From the NCBI RefSeq assembly GCF_000022545.1, contig NC_012883.1, positions 1,046,276-1,110,275 of the forward strand: 64,000 nucleotides of DNA. Direction: 5' to 3'. Origin of the DNA: Thermococcus sibiricus MM 739. Lineage in GTDB: Archaea > Methanobacteriota_B > Thermococci > Thermococcales > Thermococcaceae. Made by a program: the position numbers and the translations under genes. The notes below the pieces were generated by a model. It did no database searches. It was not told where the DNA came from and was given only the letters and a program-made list of their open reading frames with translations. This document shows positions 44,423 through 53,999 of the stretch, one piece after another; position 1 is the stretch's first letter; the number at the start of each line of letters is the position of its first letter.

Positions 44423-45778
44423 TTAGGACTCTTCAGTTTTCTCTTTTTCTTCTACGTAAGCTATGACATTGTCAACTATCCGAGGAGCCATGCCAATATA
44501 GTTTTCAGGCTTTAACGATGCTAAGTCATCGTCTGTTAAATATTCTCTTGCTTCTTTACTTTCAGATAACACTTCCAATAGGTCCCTATTTTCCTTAAAA
44601 GCCTTCATTGCAAGCCTCCTTACGAGTTCATGAGCCTCCTGCCTTCCCATACCTTTCTCAGTAAGCTTTAACATCAATGGTTCAGCCATTATTAAGTTCT
44701 TTGTAAGGTAAAGGTTCTTTTTTATGTTCTCTGGGAAAAATTCCAGGCCCAAAAGCACTTTTTTCATGTTTTTGAGCATCTCGTCTAGAAGTACAAATGT
44801 TTCTGGAAGTATTACTCTTTCGACGGAAGAATTTGTAAGATCCCGCTCATGCCATAGTGAATTATTCAAGAGTGCTGGAATAACATTTGAATAGATAACT
44901 CTCGCGAGCCCACTAATTTTCTCACTTCTTATTGGATTCCTCTTATGAGGCATTGTGGAAGAACCTACCTGTTTTTTTCCAAACGGCTCACTAATCTCTA
45001 AAATTTCAGTTCTCTGAAGATTCCTTATTTCAAGGGCAATTTTATCAAGAGTAGATGCTATAATGGCCAAAATACTCATAAGTTCTGCATACACATCCCT
45101 CTGAATTATTTGATTACTTATTAGAGCAGATTTTAGACCAAGATCTTCCATCACTAATTCCTGGATTTTTAAGCCCATTTCGCCAAAAGACGCCATTGTA
45201 CCCACAGCACCACTCATTTGTCCAACCAAAATTCTCTTTTTTGCTTCTTCAATTCTCTCTATGTGTCTTTGTGTTTCATCAAGCCATATTGCAAATTTCA
45301 TTCCATATGTCGTTGGAACTGCATGCTGGCCGTGAGTTCTTCCTATGCACACGGTATACTTATGTTCTTTCGCAAGACTCTTCAAAATCGTTCTCAACTC
45401 TTTTAAATCCTTTAGGACAATCTCCAAAGACTCTTTAATTAAGAGGGCATTTGCAGTATCTATTATGTCATTGGAAGTCGCCCCGAGATGTATGTATTTC
45501 CCATGTTCTCCACAAACTTCACTTAAAGCCTTAACGACTGCCATTATGTCATGATGTATTTCCTCCTCAATTTCGTTGACCCTTTCGACTTTTACCCAGT
45601 TAGTATTGGCCCTTTCACTGATTATTTTTGCACTTTCTTCAGGGATATTACCTAGTTGTGCGTGAGCCCTAGCTAAAGCAGCTTCAACATCAAGGAGTTT
45701 CTGAAGCTTATTTTCCTCATCCCAAATACGTTTCATTTCCTCACTACCATACCTATAATCGATTGGGTGAATGGCCAT
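44423..45778 (-). CDS. purB: Adenylosuccinate lyase
   Basis: The product is 451 aa and has the fumarase/aspartase superfamily signature SSTMPHKRNP (loop with the catalytic Ser) near residue 280. TSNDIIDTANAL and GRTHGQHAVPTTYG carry other active-site residues. It acts twice in purine synthesis: cleavage of SAICAR, and of adenylosuccinate to AMP plus fumarate. It ends one base after tiaS, which converges on it. TTGGTGATATT precedes the ATG. Confidence 0.97.
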   Translation of the reverse strand: MAIHPIDYRYGSEEMKRIWDEENKLQKLLDVEAALARAHAQLGNIPEESAKIISERANTNWVKVERVNEIEEEIHHDIMAVVKALSEVCGEHGKYIHLGATSNDIIDTANALLIKESLEIVLKDLKELRTILKSLAKEHKYTVCIGRTHGQHAVPTTYGMKFAIWLDETQRHIERIEEAKKRILVGQMSGAVGTMASFGEMGLKIQELVMEDLGLKSALISNQIIQRDVYAELMSILAIIASTLDKIALEIRNLQRTEILEISEPFGKKQVGSSTMPHKRNPIRSEKISGLARVIYSNVIPALLNNSLWHERDLTNSSVERVILPETFVLLDEMLKNMKKVLLGLEFFPENIKKNLYLTKNLIMAEPLMLKLTEKGMGRQEAHELVRRLAMKAFKENRDLLEVLSESKEAREYLTDDDLASLKPENYIGMAPRIVDNVIAYVEEKEKTEES

Positions 45779-45906
45779 AATATCACCAATTTCTTGTTAT
45801 AATCTGGCTTAAAAAAGTTTTCTAATCAACACAAACATGTTAAAATCAAAACCCAACTTTTTGAGTTTTTAGAGAGTATTTGGAAACTTTGCTATTTAAC
45901 CGAAAA

Positions 45907-45916
45907 GTATTTAACC
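45907..45916 (+). promoter_or_regulatory. TATA box of the Alba gene
   Basis: GTATTTAACC preceded by purine-rich CGAAAA (BRE-like) lies 48 bases upstream of the ATG, predicting a start of transcription near 45935. The strength fits a highly expressed chromatin protein. Confidence 0.45.
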
Positions 45917-45963
45917 ATATACCCAAAGTTTGCTATTGACAAAATTTTCGGAGGGTGTCAAAA

Positions 45964-46239
45964 ATGGCAGAGGAACATGTTGTCTTCATAGGAAAGAAGC
46001 CTGTTATGAACTATGTTTTGGCCGTAATAACCCAATTCAACGAGGGTGCTAAGGAAGTTAGTGTCAGAGCAAGAGGTAGAGCCATCAGCAGAGCTGTTGA
46101 TGTTGCAGAGATCGTCAGAAACAGATTCCTTCCAGAGGTTAGGGTTAAGGAGATAAAGATCGGCACAGAGGAACTCCCAACAGCTGACGGAAGAACTGCA
46201 AATACTTCAACAATTGAGATCATCCTTGAGAAGCCATGA
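45964..46239 (+). CDS. albA: DNA/RNA-binding chromatin protein Alba
   Basis: The product is 91 aa with the full Alba pattern: [21 protein letters not shown], with the lysines that contact nucleic acid, then [21 protein letters not shown], and [23 protein letters not shown]. It dimerises, coats DNA and also binds RNA. The ATG at 45964 follows GGAGGGTGTC; the upstream GTG at 45955 overlaps this site and is rejected. It has its own promoter. Confidence 0.97.
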   Translation: MAEEHVVFIGKKPVMNYVLAVITQFNEGAKEVSVRARGRAISRAVDVAEIVRNRFLPEVRVKEIKIGTEELPTADGRTANTSTIEIILEKP

Positions 46240-46275
46240 ATTTAGCTTTTCTTTCCTTTTCATAACTTTAACAAA
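46240..46275 (+). terminator. T-rich terminator after Alba
   Basis: TTTAGCTTTTCTTTCCTTTT directly after the stop is the kind of T-run at which archaeal RNA polymerase stops. Confidence 0.4.
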
Positions 46276-46351
46276 TTTTTGGTTTCAATTCCTTTTGAAG
46301 TAAAAACAAAGGTTTTAATATCAATATCTCCAAGTTTTCTTGGTGTGATAA

Positions 46352-46951
46352 GTGGAATTTGAAACTATTGATATCAGAGATGAAAAGGCCCGAGAGCTTG
46401 CCCAGATCTTAGCCAATGATACAGCTCTTTCTATATTAAGTCTTCTTCAAGAAAAAACTCTCTCAATGTCGGAAATAGCCAAAGAACTTGATATTCCGAT
46501 TTCTACGGTTTCATATCACCTGGACAAAATGATTCGTGTAGGATTTATTGAAATTGCAGGAAAAAAATATGGAAAAAGATTACAAGAAGTCAAATTATAC
46601 CGGGCCTCTTCAAAACCGATAGTGCTTCTTCCAAGAAGAATGCCTGTTAAAAAGCGCCTATTAAGAGTTTTTGAAAAAGTACAGATAATAAGTTTGGGCA
46701 TAGCGGGATTGTTGGCATCTGGTACTTATTTAGTTTTGGAAAAACTTGTAAGTGAAAGAAGTATACTTGGATTGGAAAACGCCACAAGACTCACCAAAGA
46801 AAGTCAAACCCCCCTTGTAATTGAATCAGTGAACAAAACTGTTATGCAAGGGCCTAGTGAAGGATCTCTTATCCCCTATGTTTCTGCAATTTTGATATTT
46901 ATAGTTGCATTTCTGATTCTCTCCCATTATCTCACAAACAAAAATATCTAA
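46352..46951 (+). CDS. Membrane-anchored ArsR-type regulator
   Basis: The product is 199 aa from GTG at 46352, with GGTGTGAT just upstream. Residues 20-90 are a winged helix (LANDTALSILSLLQEKTLSMSEI, then DIPISTVSYHLDKMIRVGFI). A membrane helix follows (about 112-130), then a short external loop with NxT sites, and a second helix (about 172-192). So the DNA-binding domain is tethered to the inner face of the membrane. This one-component layout occurs in archaea; its signal and targets are unknown. Confidence 0.85.
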   Translation: MEFETIDIRDEKARELAQILANDTALSILSLLQEKTLSMSEIAKELDIPISTVSYHLDKMIRVGFIEIAGKKYGKRLQEVKLYRASSKPIVLLPRRMPVKKRLLRVFEKVQIISLGIAGLLASGTYLVLEKLVSERSILGLENATRLTKESQTPLVIESVNKTVMQGPSEGSLIPYVSAILIFIVAFLILSHYLTNKNI

Positions 46952-47008
46952 CCCCAAAACATTTTTAAGCCCCTTCCCATAATTCATTACGAACTAGGAG
47001 GGATGACA

Positions 47009-47545
47009 ATGATGCCAAAAATAACTGTGGAGCAGATAGTTAAAAGAAAAGCAATTGTTATTAAACCAACAGAAACAGTGGAAAGAGTCGCAAAAATCCT
47101 TGCAAAAAATAAAGTTAGCAGTGCAGTTGTGATGGAGAAAGACGAGATTATAGGCATTGTTACAGACAGAGATATACTTAACAAAGTAGTTGCTAAAGGG
47201 AATGATCCCAAAGAAGTCAAAGTTAGCAGTATAATGACAAAAACCCCAATCACTATAGAATACGATTATGACATTCAAGACGCTATTGAACTAATGATGG
47301 GAAAAGGCGTTAGAAGACTTCTTGTCACAAGATTAGGAATGCCAATGGGCTTTGTTACAGCTGCGGATTTACTTGCTGCTTTAAACACATACAATCAGGA
47401 AGAAGAAGAGGAATCAATAGAGGAAGCTGGAGAAGTCTACGGAATCTGCGAAGTCTGTGGACAATACGCTCAGTTGCACAGAGTTATTCGTGAAGGTTAT
47501 GAACGCTGGGTTTGCGAGAGCTGCAAAGACATGCTCGAAAGTTGA
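47009..47545 (+). CDS. CBS-domain protein with C-terminal zinc ribbon
   Basis: The product is 178 aa. Two tandem CBS motifs (about 5-60 and 70-125) form a Bateman module that usually binds adenine nucleotides. An acidic linker (EEEEESIEE) leads to a C-terminal CEVCG...CESC zinc ribbon. Similar CBS plus zinc-ribbon proteins are common in Thermococcales; the regulated partner is unknown. The ATG at 47009 is six bases from GGAGGG; 47003 is also possible. Confidence 0.88.
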   Translation: MMPKITVEQIVKRKAIVIKPTETVERVAKILAKNKVSSAVVMEKDEIIGIVTDRDILNKVVAKGNDPKEVKVSSIMTKTPITIEYDYDIQDAIELMMGKGVRRLLVTRLGMPMGFVTAADLLAALNTYNQEEEEESIEEAGEVYGICEVCGQYAQLHRVIREGYERWVCESCKDMLES

Positions 47546-47641
47546 AAATATCTTCGCTTGTTTTTAAATCTGTTTAACCTAGTGTACATTCCCAAAGGTT
47601 TAAAACTTTTCTACAGAATACAACTCTAGAGGTGAGAGAAT

Positions 47642-48241
47642 ATGGAAAAGAAAACTGGAACAACTACAGTTGGAATCAAATTAAAGGACGGAGTAGTGTT
47701 GGCTGCAGATACTCAAGCTTCTCTTGATCATATGGTGGAAACCCTTAATATAAAGAAAATCCTGCCCATAACTGATAGAATAGCTATAACAACAGCCGGT
47801 AGTGTTGGAGACTTACAAGCTTTGGCAAGGATGCTTGAGGCTGAAGCAAAATATTATCAGTTCACATGGGGGAAACCCATGACAGCTAAGGCTATGGCAA
47901 ACTTACTCAGTAACATACTAAATGAAAGTAAATGGTTCCCCTACATGGTACAAATAATAATCGGAGGCTATGTCGAGGAACCAACGCTAGCAAGTCTTGA
48001 TCCCTTGGGAGGCCTGATTTTTGACAACTATACCACAACTGGCTCAGGAAGTCCCTTCGCTATAGCAATCCTCGAAGACGGATATAAAGAGGATATGAGT
48101 ATTGAAGATGCCCGAGAACTCGCTATAAAGGCAGTAAGGACAGCAGGTAAGAGAGACGTATACACTGGAGAAAGAAAAATTCAAGTAATCACAATAACAA
48201 AAGAGGGTATGAAAGAGGAATTCGTTGAGTTTAAAGAATGA
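47642..48241 (+). CDS. psmB: Proteasome beta subunit
   Basis: The product is 199 aa. The short propeptide MEKKTG is followed by [21 protein letters not shown], so the catalytic nucleophile is Thr7 after self-processing. Lys and Ser residues of the active site (ITTAGSVGD) are present. It forms the inner rings of the 20S proteasome with the alpha subunit, which is not in this window. Thermococcales often have two beta genes, and which one this is cannot be told here. GAGGTGAGAGAAT precedes the ATG. Confidence 0.96.
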
Positions 48242-48270
48242 TTCTTCCATTTTCCCTTTCGGTGGCTCTA

Positions 48271-49362
48271 ATGAAAAATAAGCGCCTTTTCGGGATTTTG
48301 GTAATAGTTTTTTTCATTGTTGCATTCTTTTATCACAATTACTCTTATCCAAGTGAAGACGAGCAAAAAGTTCTTGAAATTTCCCTCAACATTTCCAAGG
48401 AAGTAGAAGATATTAGAAACCTCCATTTTAAAGAGAAACCAAAAATAGAAGTTCTTACCCGAGAAGAAGCCTTAAAAAAATGGAGTCCAAGTAAAAAAGG
48501 TTATAATGAGATCAAAAAATGGGAACTCATCTATAAAATGACGCTCCTGGTGTCTTTGGATTATAACCTAACAAAAACCGAAACTCAAGAGATAGCTTCT
48601 TGGATAGCTGCAACCTCAGGAGATAAAGTTTACATTATCTCAGAAAATTTCTTCAAAACGGGAAAAACCTCTCAAAGAGTCTTAGCACATGAATTCACTC
48701 ATGTTCTTCAAAAACAATATTTCGATCCAGAATATCCAGAAACCCTTGATGGAAACTTAGCAGTTAGGGCCCTAGTAGAGGGGGATGCAGATTTAACTGC
48801 TGATATTTACTGTAAAACCCACAATATTAAAATAGAGAAAATAACATCCCTTTACCTAACGAACCCTCCATTAAACTTTGGATACTTCCCCTACGTGTTC
48901 GGCGACCGTTTTGTTGAATACCTCTATTCCATAGGCGGATGGGATGCCGTTAATAATGCTTACGTGAACCCTCCTAAAACAACCCAACAAGTAATGCATC
49001 CTGAGTTATATTTAAACAAAACACTCCCTAAGGATCTTACCTTCAGTATTGACGGGAACTACAGGATAATCCATAGGGACACGTTAGGAGAGTTCTACTT
49101 TTATCTTCTTATGCTCATAAACAACGTCCCCTCAGAAAAAGCCATAAAACTCACAAGTGCTTGGAATGGAGATGCTCTTATCCTAGCAGAGAACTCTACC
49201 CACTATATTCTTGTCTGGAAAAGTTCTTGGAAGAAAAAAGAGAACTTAAATTCACTCTACAAATTATTTCTCAATAAATCTAAAAACCTCAATGGCCCAA
49301 AAATCCAGATCAGCATGTACAAAGATGAGCTAACATTTAAAAGTGTGCTTCCAAAACAATAA
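48271..49362 (+). CDS. Exported membrane-anchored zinc metalloprotease-like protein
   Basis: The product is 363 aa. A basic N-terminus (MKNKR) and one hydrophobic segment make a signal anchor, with the remainder outside. VLAHEFTHVLQ gives HExxH, and ALVEGDADLTAD about 30 residues later gives the third ligand, a gluzincin layout. Its substrate is unknown. The ATG at 48271 with CGGTGGC upstream is preferred; the longer frame starting at 48238 only overlaps the psmB stop. Confidence 0.85.
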   Translation: MKNKRLFGILVIVFFIVAFFYHNYSYPSEDEQKVLEISLNISKEVEDIRNLHFKEKPKIEVLTREEALKKWSPSKKGYNEIKKWELIYKMTLLVSLDYNLTKTETQEIASWIAATSGDKVYIISENFFKTGKTSQRVLAHEFTHVLQKQYFDPEYPETLDGNLAVRALVEGDADLTADIYCKTHNIKIEKITSLYLTNPPLNFGYFPYVFGDRFVEYLYSIGGWDAVNNAYVNPPKTTQQVMHPELYLNKTLPKDLTFSIDGNYRIIHRDTLGEFYFYLLMLINNVPSEKAIKLTSAWNGDALILAENSTHYILVWKSSWKKKENLNSLYKLFLNKSKNLNGPKIQISMYKDELTFKSVLPKQ

Positions 49363-49529
49363 GTGGAGACTTATGTCTAGTTTTGTTATGCCCTTACCGA
49401 AATTTCTTTTCAATACTTAAATTCAAGGTGAAGATTTTTGGTCGAAAAATTTCATTAAGCAACAAAAATAGTTATAAATGCCAATATCCAAACATTGATT
49501 GCAAAGTTAAGACATTTGAGGTGATAAAA

Positions 49530-50873
49530 ATGGCCGAAAAGAAAAGGAAGAGGGTAGTCATTCTCGGAGCAGCCGGAAGAGACTTCCATAACTTCAACAC
49601 CTTCTTTAGAAACAACCCTGAATATGAGGTAGTAGCATTTACTGCCACCCAAATCCCAGATATTGAGGGTAGGATTTATCCTCCAGAACTTGCCGGTGAG
49701 CTTTACCCCAATGGCATTCCAATATGGAGTGAGGACGATCTCGAGAAGATTATCAAAGAGCACGACATTGACATTGTTGTTTTCGCTTATTCTGATGTTT
49801 CACATGAGCATGTAATGCACCTAGCTTCAAGAGCACACTCAGCAGGTGCAGATTTCTGGCTTTTAGGGCCAAAAAGTACTATGATAAAGAGTACCAAACC
49901 AGTTGTGGCTGTTACCGCAGTTAGAACAGGATCCGGAAAGAGTCAAACCTCAAGAAAGGTGGCCCAACTCCTTCAAGAAATGGGCTACAAGGTGGTCGCT
50001 ATCAGGCACCCCATGCCCTACGGTGACTTAAGGAAACAAATTGTCCAAAGATTTGCAACTTACGAAGATCTCGACAAGCATGAATGTACCATTGAAGAGA
50101 GAGAAGAATACGAGCCATACATAGATAGAGGAATGGTCGTTTATGCGGGTGTTGATTACGAAAAGATCCTCCGTGAAGCAGAGAAAGAAGCGGATATAAT
50201 CCTTTGGGATGGAGGAAACAATGACTTCCCATTCTACATTCCCGATCTTTGGATAGTTGTGGCCGATCCACACAGACCAGGTCATGAACTCAAGTACCAC
50301 CCAGGTGAAACAAACTTCAGAGCAGCTGATGTCATAATCATCAACAAAATTGACACTGCCAACAGGGAAGATGTTCAAAAAGTTAGAGAAAGCATTGAAA
50401 AAATAAACCCGAAGGCTATTGTAATTGACGGGGCTTCACCACTCTATGTTGACAAGCCCGAGCTCATTAAGGGCAAACGCGTTCTTGTTGTTGAAGATGG
50501 CCCCACACTTACCCACGGGGGTATGAAGTACGGTGCAGGTTACGTTGCAGCTAAGAAGTTTGGAGCAAGGGAAATAATTGATCCAAGGCCCTATGCTGTA
50601 GGTTCAATCATTGATACATACAAGAAGTACAACCACCTCGATGTAATTCTTCCAGCCATGGGTTATGGCGCCAAACAAATCAAAGAACTTGAAGAAACCA
50701 TTAACAGAGCTGATGCTGACTTAGTTGTAATAGGAACCCCAATCGATCTCAGACGCGTTATGAAACTCAACAAACCTGCTGTCAGAGTCAGGTACGAACT
50801 TGAAGAAATTGGCGAACCAAAACTCAAAGATATTCTCAAGGAATTTGTCGAGAAGCATGTCAAAAAAGAGTGA
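49530..50873 (+). CDS. cpgS: Cyclic 2,3-diphosphoglycerate synthetase
   Basis: The product is 447 aa. The N-terminal domain (RVVILGAAGRDFHNFNTFFR) is Rossmann-like. A P-loop AVRTGSGKSQTSRKV lies near residue 130, and a GTPase-like NKID follows near residue 265. This domain order matches the archaeal cyclic 2,3-diphosphoglycerate synthetase/GTPase-like family. If active, it would make the thermoprotectant cyclic 2,3-DPG, though many Thermococcales do not accumulate it, so another role is possible. The ATG at 49530 follows GAGGTGAT; a longer frame upstream is not used. Confidence 0.8.
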   Translation: MAEKKRKRVVILGAAGRDFHNFNTFFRNNPEYEVVAFTATQIPDIEGRIYPPELAGELYPNGIPIWSEDDLEKIIKEHDIDIVVFAYSDVSHEHVMHLASRAHSAGADFWLLGPKSTMIKSTKPVVAVTAVRTGSGKSQTSRKVAQLLQEMGYKVVAIRHPMPYGDLRKQIVQRFATYEDLDKHECTIEEREEYEPYIDRGMVVYAGVDYEKILREAEKEADIILWDGGNNDFPFYIPDLWIVVADPHRPGHELKYHPGETNFRAADVIIINKIDTANREDVQKVRESIEKINPKAIVIDGASPLYVDKPELIKGKRVLVVEDGPTLTHGGMKYGAGYVAAKKFGAREIIDPRPYAVGSIIDTYKKYNHLDVILPAMGYGAKQIKELEETINRADADLVVIGTPIDLRRVMKLNKPAVRVRYELEEIGEPKLKDILKEFVEKHVKKE

Positions 50874-50893
50874 ACTCTTTCTCTTCTTTTATC
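50874..50893 (+). terminator. Pyrimidine-rich terminator after cpgS
   Basis: CTCTTTCTCTTCTTTT directly follows the stop codon and would end the transcript before the MFS promoter region. Confidence 0.35.
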
Positions 50894-50975
50894 TTCCGAA
50901 AACCTTATCCTTAAGGGTGAGGTAGGTCATATATCTCTCAAAGAGAACCACTATGCATTTTTCTTGATATACACA

Positions 50976-51008
50976 TGGTCACTACTGACCACAAACATAA
51001 TTGCAATT
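50976..51008. promoter_or_regulatory. Inverted repeats upstream of the MFS gene
   Basis: TGGTCA (50976-50981) and TGACCA (50986-50991) are perfect arms around CTAC. AATTGCAATT (50999-51008) is a second perfect palindrome, and another TGACCA follows at once. They lie 35-67 bases before the start codon, near the promoter (TTATAAAT at about 51022). They are plausible repressor or activator sites for the efflux-type transporter. Confidence 0.5.
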
Positions 51009-51042
51009 GACCATTGTTTATTATAAATCGGGGTATATAAGA

Positions 51043-52272
51043 ATGTTCAACAAAAACTTCTGGCTCTATGCAGTTGGCAGATGGATATCTCAAGCAGGGT
51101 GGGTGATTCAAGACATAGCAGTCCCTCTCTATGTCCTAGACAAAACCGGTAGTGGAACAATAATGAGCATTTTTATAATAGCCGAACTGATTCCAAGACT
51201 TCTAGTAAACCCAATAGCTGGTGTAATTGGTGATCGTTATAATCGAAAAAATCTAATGGTATGGCTTGATATAGCGAGAGGAGTGCTTCTTTTTGGAGTT
51301 ATCGCCTTTAATCTCTTAGATATCCAAAGCTTGCTTGCAGTCCAAGTTGTGATGAGTATTATGGGAGCATTTTTCTCAGCAGGGATCTCAGGAATGTTTC
51401 CCGATCTTGTAAAAAGAGAAGAACTTGCTCAGGCCAATTCCCCACTTCAGAGCGGTGGTCAAATAATAAGAATCGCCGGGCCTATATTGGGGGGAGTAAT
51501 CTACGCATTTGGTGGACTTAAACTTGCAATCCTAATAAATGCGGTGAGTTTCTTTGGTTCTGGGCTCTTTGAGATGTTAATAGAGTACAAGTGGGAAAGC
51601 CGGAAAATTTCAAGTCTCAACGAAGTATGGGAGGACATGCTCGAAGGCTTTAAATTTATAAAAGATTCAAAGAGTTTACTCGTTCTTGTTAGCCTAGCAA
51701 TAGCCCTAAACACTCTTCTAAACCCGATTTTTGCGGTTATCCTACCCTATCTGTCACGGGTCATTTTAGGATTTTCCTCCGTTCAATTCGGGAGTATCCA
51801 AACCGCCACCACAATTGGAGCCTTGGCAGGAAACGTCCTCATAGCGGGGAAACTCAAAGAATCCTCTGAGAATTTACTATTTAAAGCTCTTTTTGCCCAG
51901 CTTATATGCTTGCTTCTGCTCTCAGTGATTGTACATCCTCTAATTAGGCCTGTGGCTTATCCAGCACTACTCGGGATTTTTATGATGGGTGGCTTCTTCA
52001 ACATTCTTGTTAATGTCCCCCTCATTACTAAGCTTCAAAAGAGTGTCCCCAACGAAGTCCGTGCCAGATTTTTCTCGGCATTCGAGACAGCCATAATGGC
52101 TACAACTCCACTTGGGATGGCAGTTGTCGGACCTCTTTTGGACATCATCGAGGTTTCAACCCTTGTGATTACCTTAGTTACTCTCAGTCTCCTTGCATCA
52201 ATATACTACTACATCAACTTTAAGGAGACTATCATGAATATTGGTGCTGAAGTAGGGGAAATGATTGGGTAA
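51043..52272 (+). CDS. MFS transporter, multidrug-efflux type (DHA3-like)
   Basis: The product is 409 aa with twelve predicted membrane helices. The loop after helix 2 reads GVIGDRYNRKNLMVW, the family signature (GxxxDRxxRR-like). A PDLVKREELAQANS segment after helix 4 is typical of the MefA/macrolide-efflux branch. It probably exports hydrophobic compounds with protons. The ATG at 51043 follows GGGGTA; a longer frame from 51001 would start within the palindromes. It seems to be a single-gene unit. Confidence 0.9.
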   Translation: MFNKNFWLYAVGRWISQAGWVIQDIAVPLYVLDKTGSGTIMSIFIIAELIPRLLVNPIAGVIGDRYNRKNLMVWLDIARGVLLFGVIAFNLLDIQSLLAVQVVMSIMGAFFSAGISGMFPDLVKREELAQANSPLQSGGQIIRIAGPILGGVIYAFGGLKLAILINAVSFFGSGLFEMLIEYKWESRKISSLNEVWEDMLEGFKFIKDSKSLLVLVSLAIALNTLLNPIFAVILPYLSRVILGFSSVQFGSIQTATTIGALAGNVLIAGKLKESSENLLFKALFAQLICLLLLSVIVHPLIRPVAYPALLGIFMMGGFFNILVNVPLITKLQKSVPNEVRARFFSAFETAIMATTPLGMAVVGPLLDIIEVSTLVITLVTLSLLASIYYYINFKETIMNIGAEVGEMIG

Positions 52273-52315
52273 CCTATGAAAACTCAAATTCAGGGATAGG
52301 CGTTGTTTTTTTAGA

Positions 52316-52429
52316 TTATTCTCTATTTTTTAATCCCACTAAGAGCAAATAGTGAGGAAGGCACTCTAAATTGGCAATTTCAAAGTCTTCTCTGTCCTCT
52401 CTATCTTCATGAAGTGCTATAAACTCAAT
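52316..52429 (-). pseudogene. C-terminal gene remnant
   Basis: A 38-codon frame ends in TAA at 52316-52318 and reads IEFIALHEDREDREDFEI, then LECLPHYLLLVG. An ATG ATG pair in another frame 40 bases upstream (MMEFNFWGIK) suggests the head of the same small gene displaced by one frameshift. The family is unknown. The rest of the 52273-52636 spacer has no gene; a likely promoter (TTTTTATATTG) for the next gene lies near 52583. Confidence 0.35.
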
Positions 52430-52636
52430 TCCTTAATGCCCCAAAAGTTGAACTCCATCATGAGCTCAGTGCTGCTATGGTTTATCTTCCTCTTTGAACC
52501 GGGCTCGGTTAGAGTAACATCCTAACCCCTACAACTTGAAATTCAACATGAAAAAGCCAACAAGCCTCTGGTGAGCAAAGGTTTTTATATTGCCAAGAAC
52601 AATTTGAGTTTACTCAAACGCAATGAGGGAACCTAG

Positions 52637-53380
52637 ATGCAGACATCTCTTCAAATGGCACTTGGTGCCTTCGGAACAATCCTCTTTGTATTCCTTGCGC
52701 ATAAAAAGATTGAAGGTTATCCTTCCCCCCTGCCAAAAAGCGAAACTCCAACAATGGAGCTTTTTGAAACTGTTACCATCTGGTTGATTAACTTTGTATC
52801 AATCACATACATCGTGCTTTTTGGCTCTGAGTCCTATCCAAGTGTAGCAATAGGTGGAATTAGATTTTCCGCACACTTCTTCCTCGCCCTTCTACTCCCC
52901 TTCCTAGTTGAGGTTGTGATCCACAAGAGAGGCGCAAGAGAGCTTGGCTTTAGAACTCCCATAGCATGGAAGCCCGCAGCTGCATTGGTAGGGTTTGGCA
53001 TGTTTTTTGGCTTTTTTGCGTTCCTCTTTGAGGGTTCTGTATCTAAAGGTGTGGATAAGCTGATAATTGGATTCCTCTCTCCATCCTTCAAAGAGGAGTG
53101 GTTTTACCGTGCCACACTTCAATCAAAGCTTGAGAGAGCATTGGGGCAAAACAAAGCCTGGTTCTTTGGAGGATTGCTTTTTGGATTAGCACATATCCCG
53201 ACAAACTTTTTTGGACCTTTGTGGGAAGCTTCAGGATACAGCATGGCTGCAGCTTTATTTAGGCTCCTTGGGCAGTGTGCATTTGGCTGGCTCTGGGGGA
53301 TCCTCTATATGAAAAACCGCAGCATCTTCCCGGCAGTGATTGCCCATTATTTCGCCGATTTTCTCCCGGGGTTAGTGTAA
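52637..53380 (+). CDS. CPBP-family intramembrane metalloprotease (Abi-like)
   Basis: The product is 247 aa with six to eight helices. The three CPBP motifs are present: EEWFYR (EExxxR), FGLAHIP (FxxxH), and AHYFADF (HxxxD/N). They form the metal site of glutamic-type membrane proteases related to Rce1. The start is the ATG at 52637, but no strong ribosome binding site is seen. Its target is unknown. Confidence 0.9.
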   Translation: MQTSLQMALGAFGTILFVFLAHKKIEGYPSPLPKSETPTMELFETVTIWLINFVSITYIVLFGSESYPSVAIGGIRFSAHFFLALLLPFLVEVVIHKRGARELGFRTPIAWKPAAALVGFGMFFGFFAFLFEGSVSKGVDKLIIGFLSPSFKEEWFYRATLQSKLERALGQNKAWFFGGLLFGLAHIPTNFFGPLWEASGYSMAAALFRLLGQCAFGWLWGILYMKNRSIFPAVIAHYFADFLPGLV

Positions 53381-53514
53381 CATCACCTTTTTGATGAAAA
53401 TATTTGGGAGGCCTTTATAACGCTAAAGAAATACAAAAGACTCCAAAATTGTCCAGTTTTGACCATTAAAATATTGTAATTTGAGCATTTTAAGAGATAG
53501 TGAGGTGGTCTAAA

Positions 53515-53625
53515 GTGTTCGACTTTGAGAGTTTGAGGTTTTTGAGGAGAGTGAGCAAAGAGGAGAGCAAAGTCGTGAAAGAATGGGCTGTTAAAGAGGC
53601 ATGGGGATTCAGGAACATGATGTGA
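53515..53625 (+). pseudogene. 36-aa ORF, probably an N-terminal remnant
   Basis: A GTG at 53515, preceded by GAGGTGGTC, opens 36 codons (FDFESLRFLRRVSKEESK, then KEWAVKEAWGFRNMM). The sequence is helix-forming and charged and looks like the head of a longer protein cut off by TGA. No family is recognised. Confidence 0.35.
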
Positions 53626-53708
53626 TGTAAAAGACTATGATAGAACAGAAGAGAGTAAAGAGAAAACAAACTACGCCAGAAACCATCTTTCTCTGGCACA
53701 TATTATGT

Positions 53709-53831
53709 TTAAAACATCAATTCCCAAACATTGCTCCTGAAAATTTCTTCGATTAGGACTCTGTAAGCGCGTTTGTAAACTCCGTTAAAAGTGTAAGTGT
53801 GGTAGTATCGCGTGTTATGTGTAGAGGCTGA
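53709..53831 (-). pseudogene. C-terminal remnant of an unrecognised gene
   Basis: A start-less frame ends at TAA (53709-53711) and reads YYHTYTFNGVYKRAYRVL, then EEIFRSNVWELMF. A neighbouring frame just upstream on the minus strand (about 53832-53925) continues with NPHREVISLYT, as if one frameshift separated them. The stretch 53381-53999 holds these fragments, AT-rich DNA, and the likely promoter of the next reading frame. Confidence 0.35.
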
Positions 53832-53999
53832 TTACTTCCCTGTGGGGGTTTTTCAGGTAGTGTTTGGTGATTATTGAGTAAATTTCGGATTTTATTATCA
53901 GGATTTTACAACCACAAATCAACCAAAAAACTTAAGTGCTTATAACTCTAATACCCTAAAGGGAAGTAGAGTTTAATCATAAAGAGTGGAGGGAATTTA

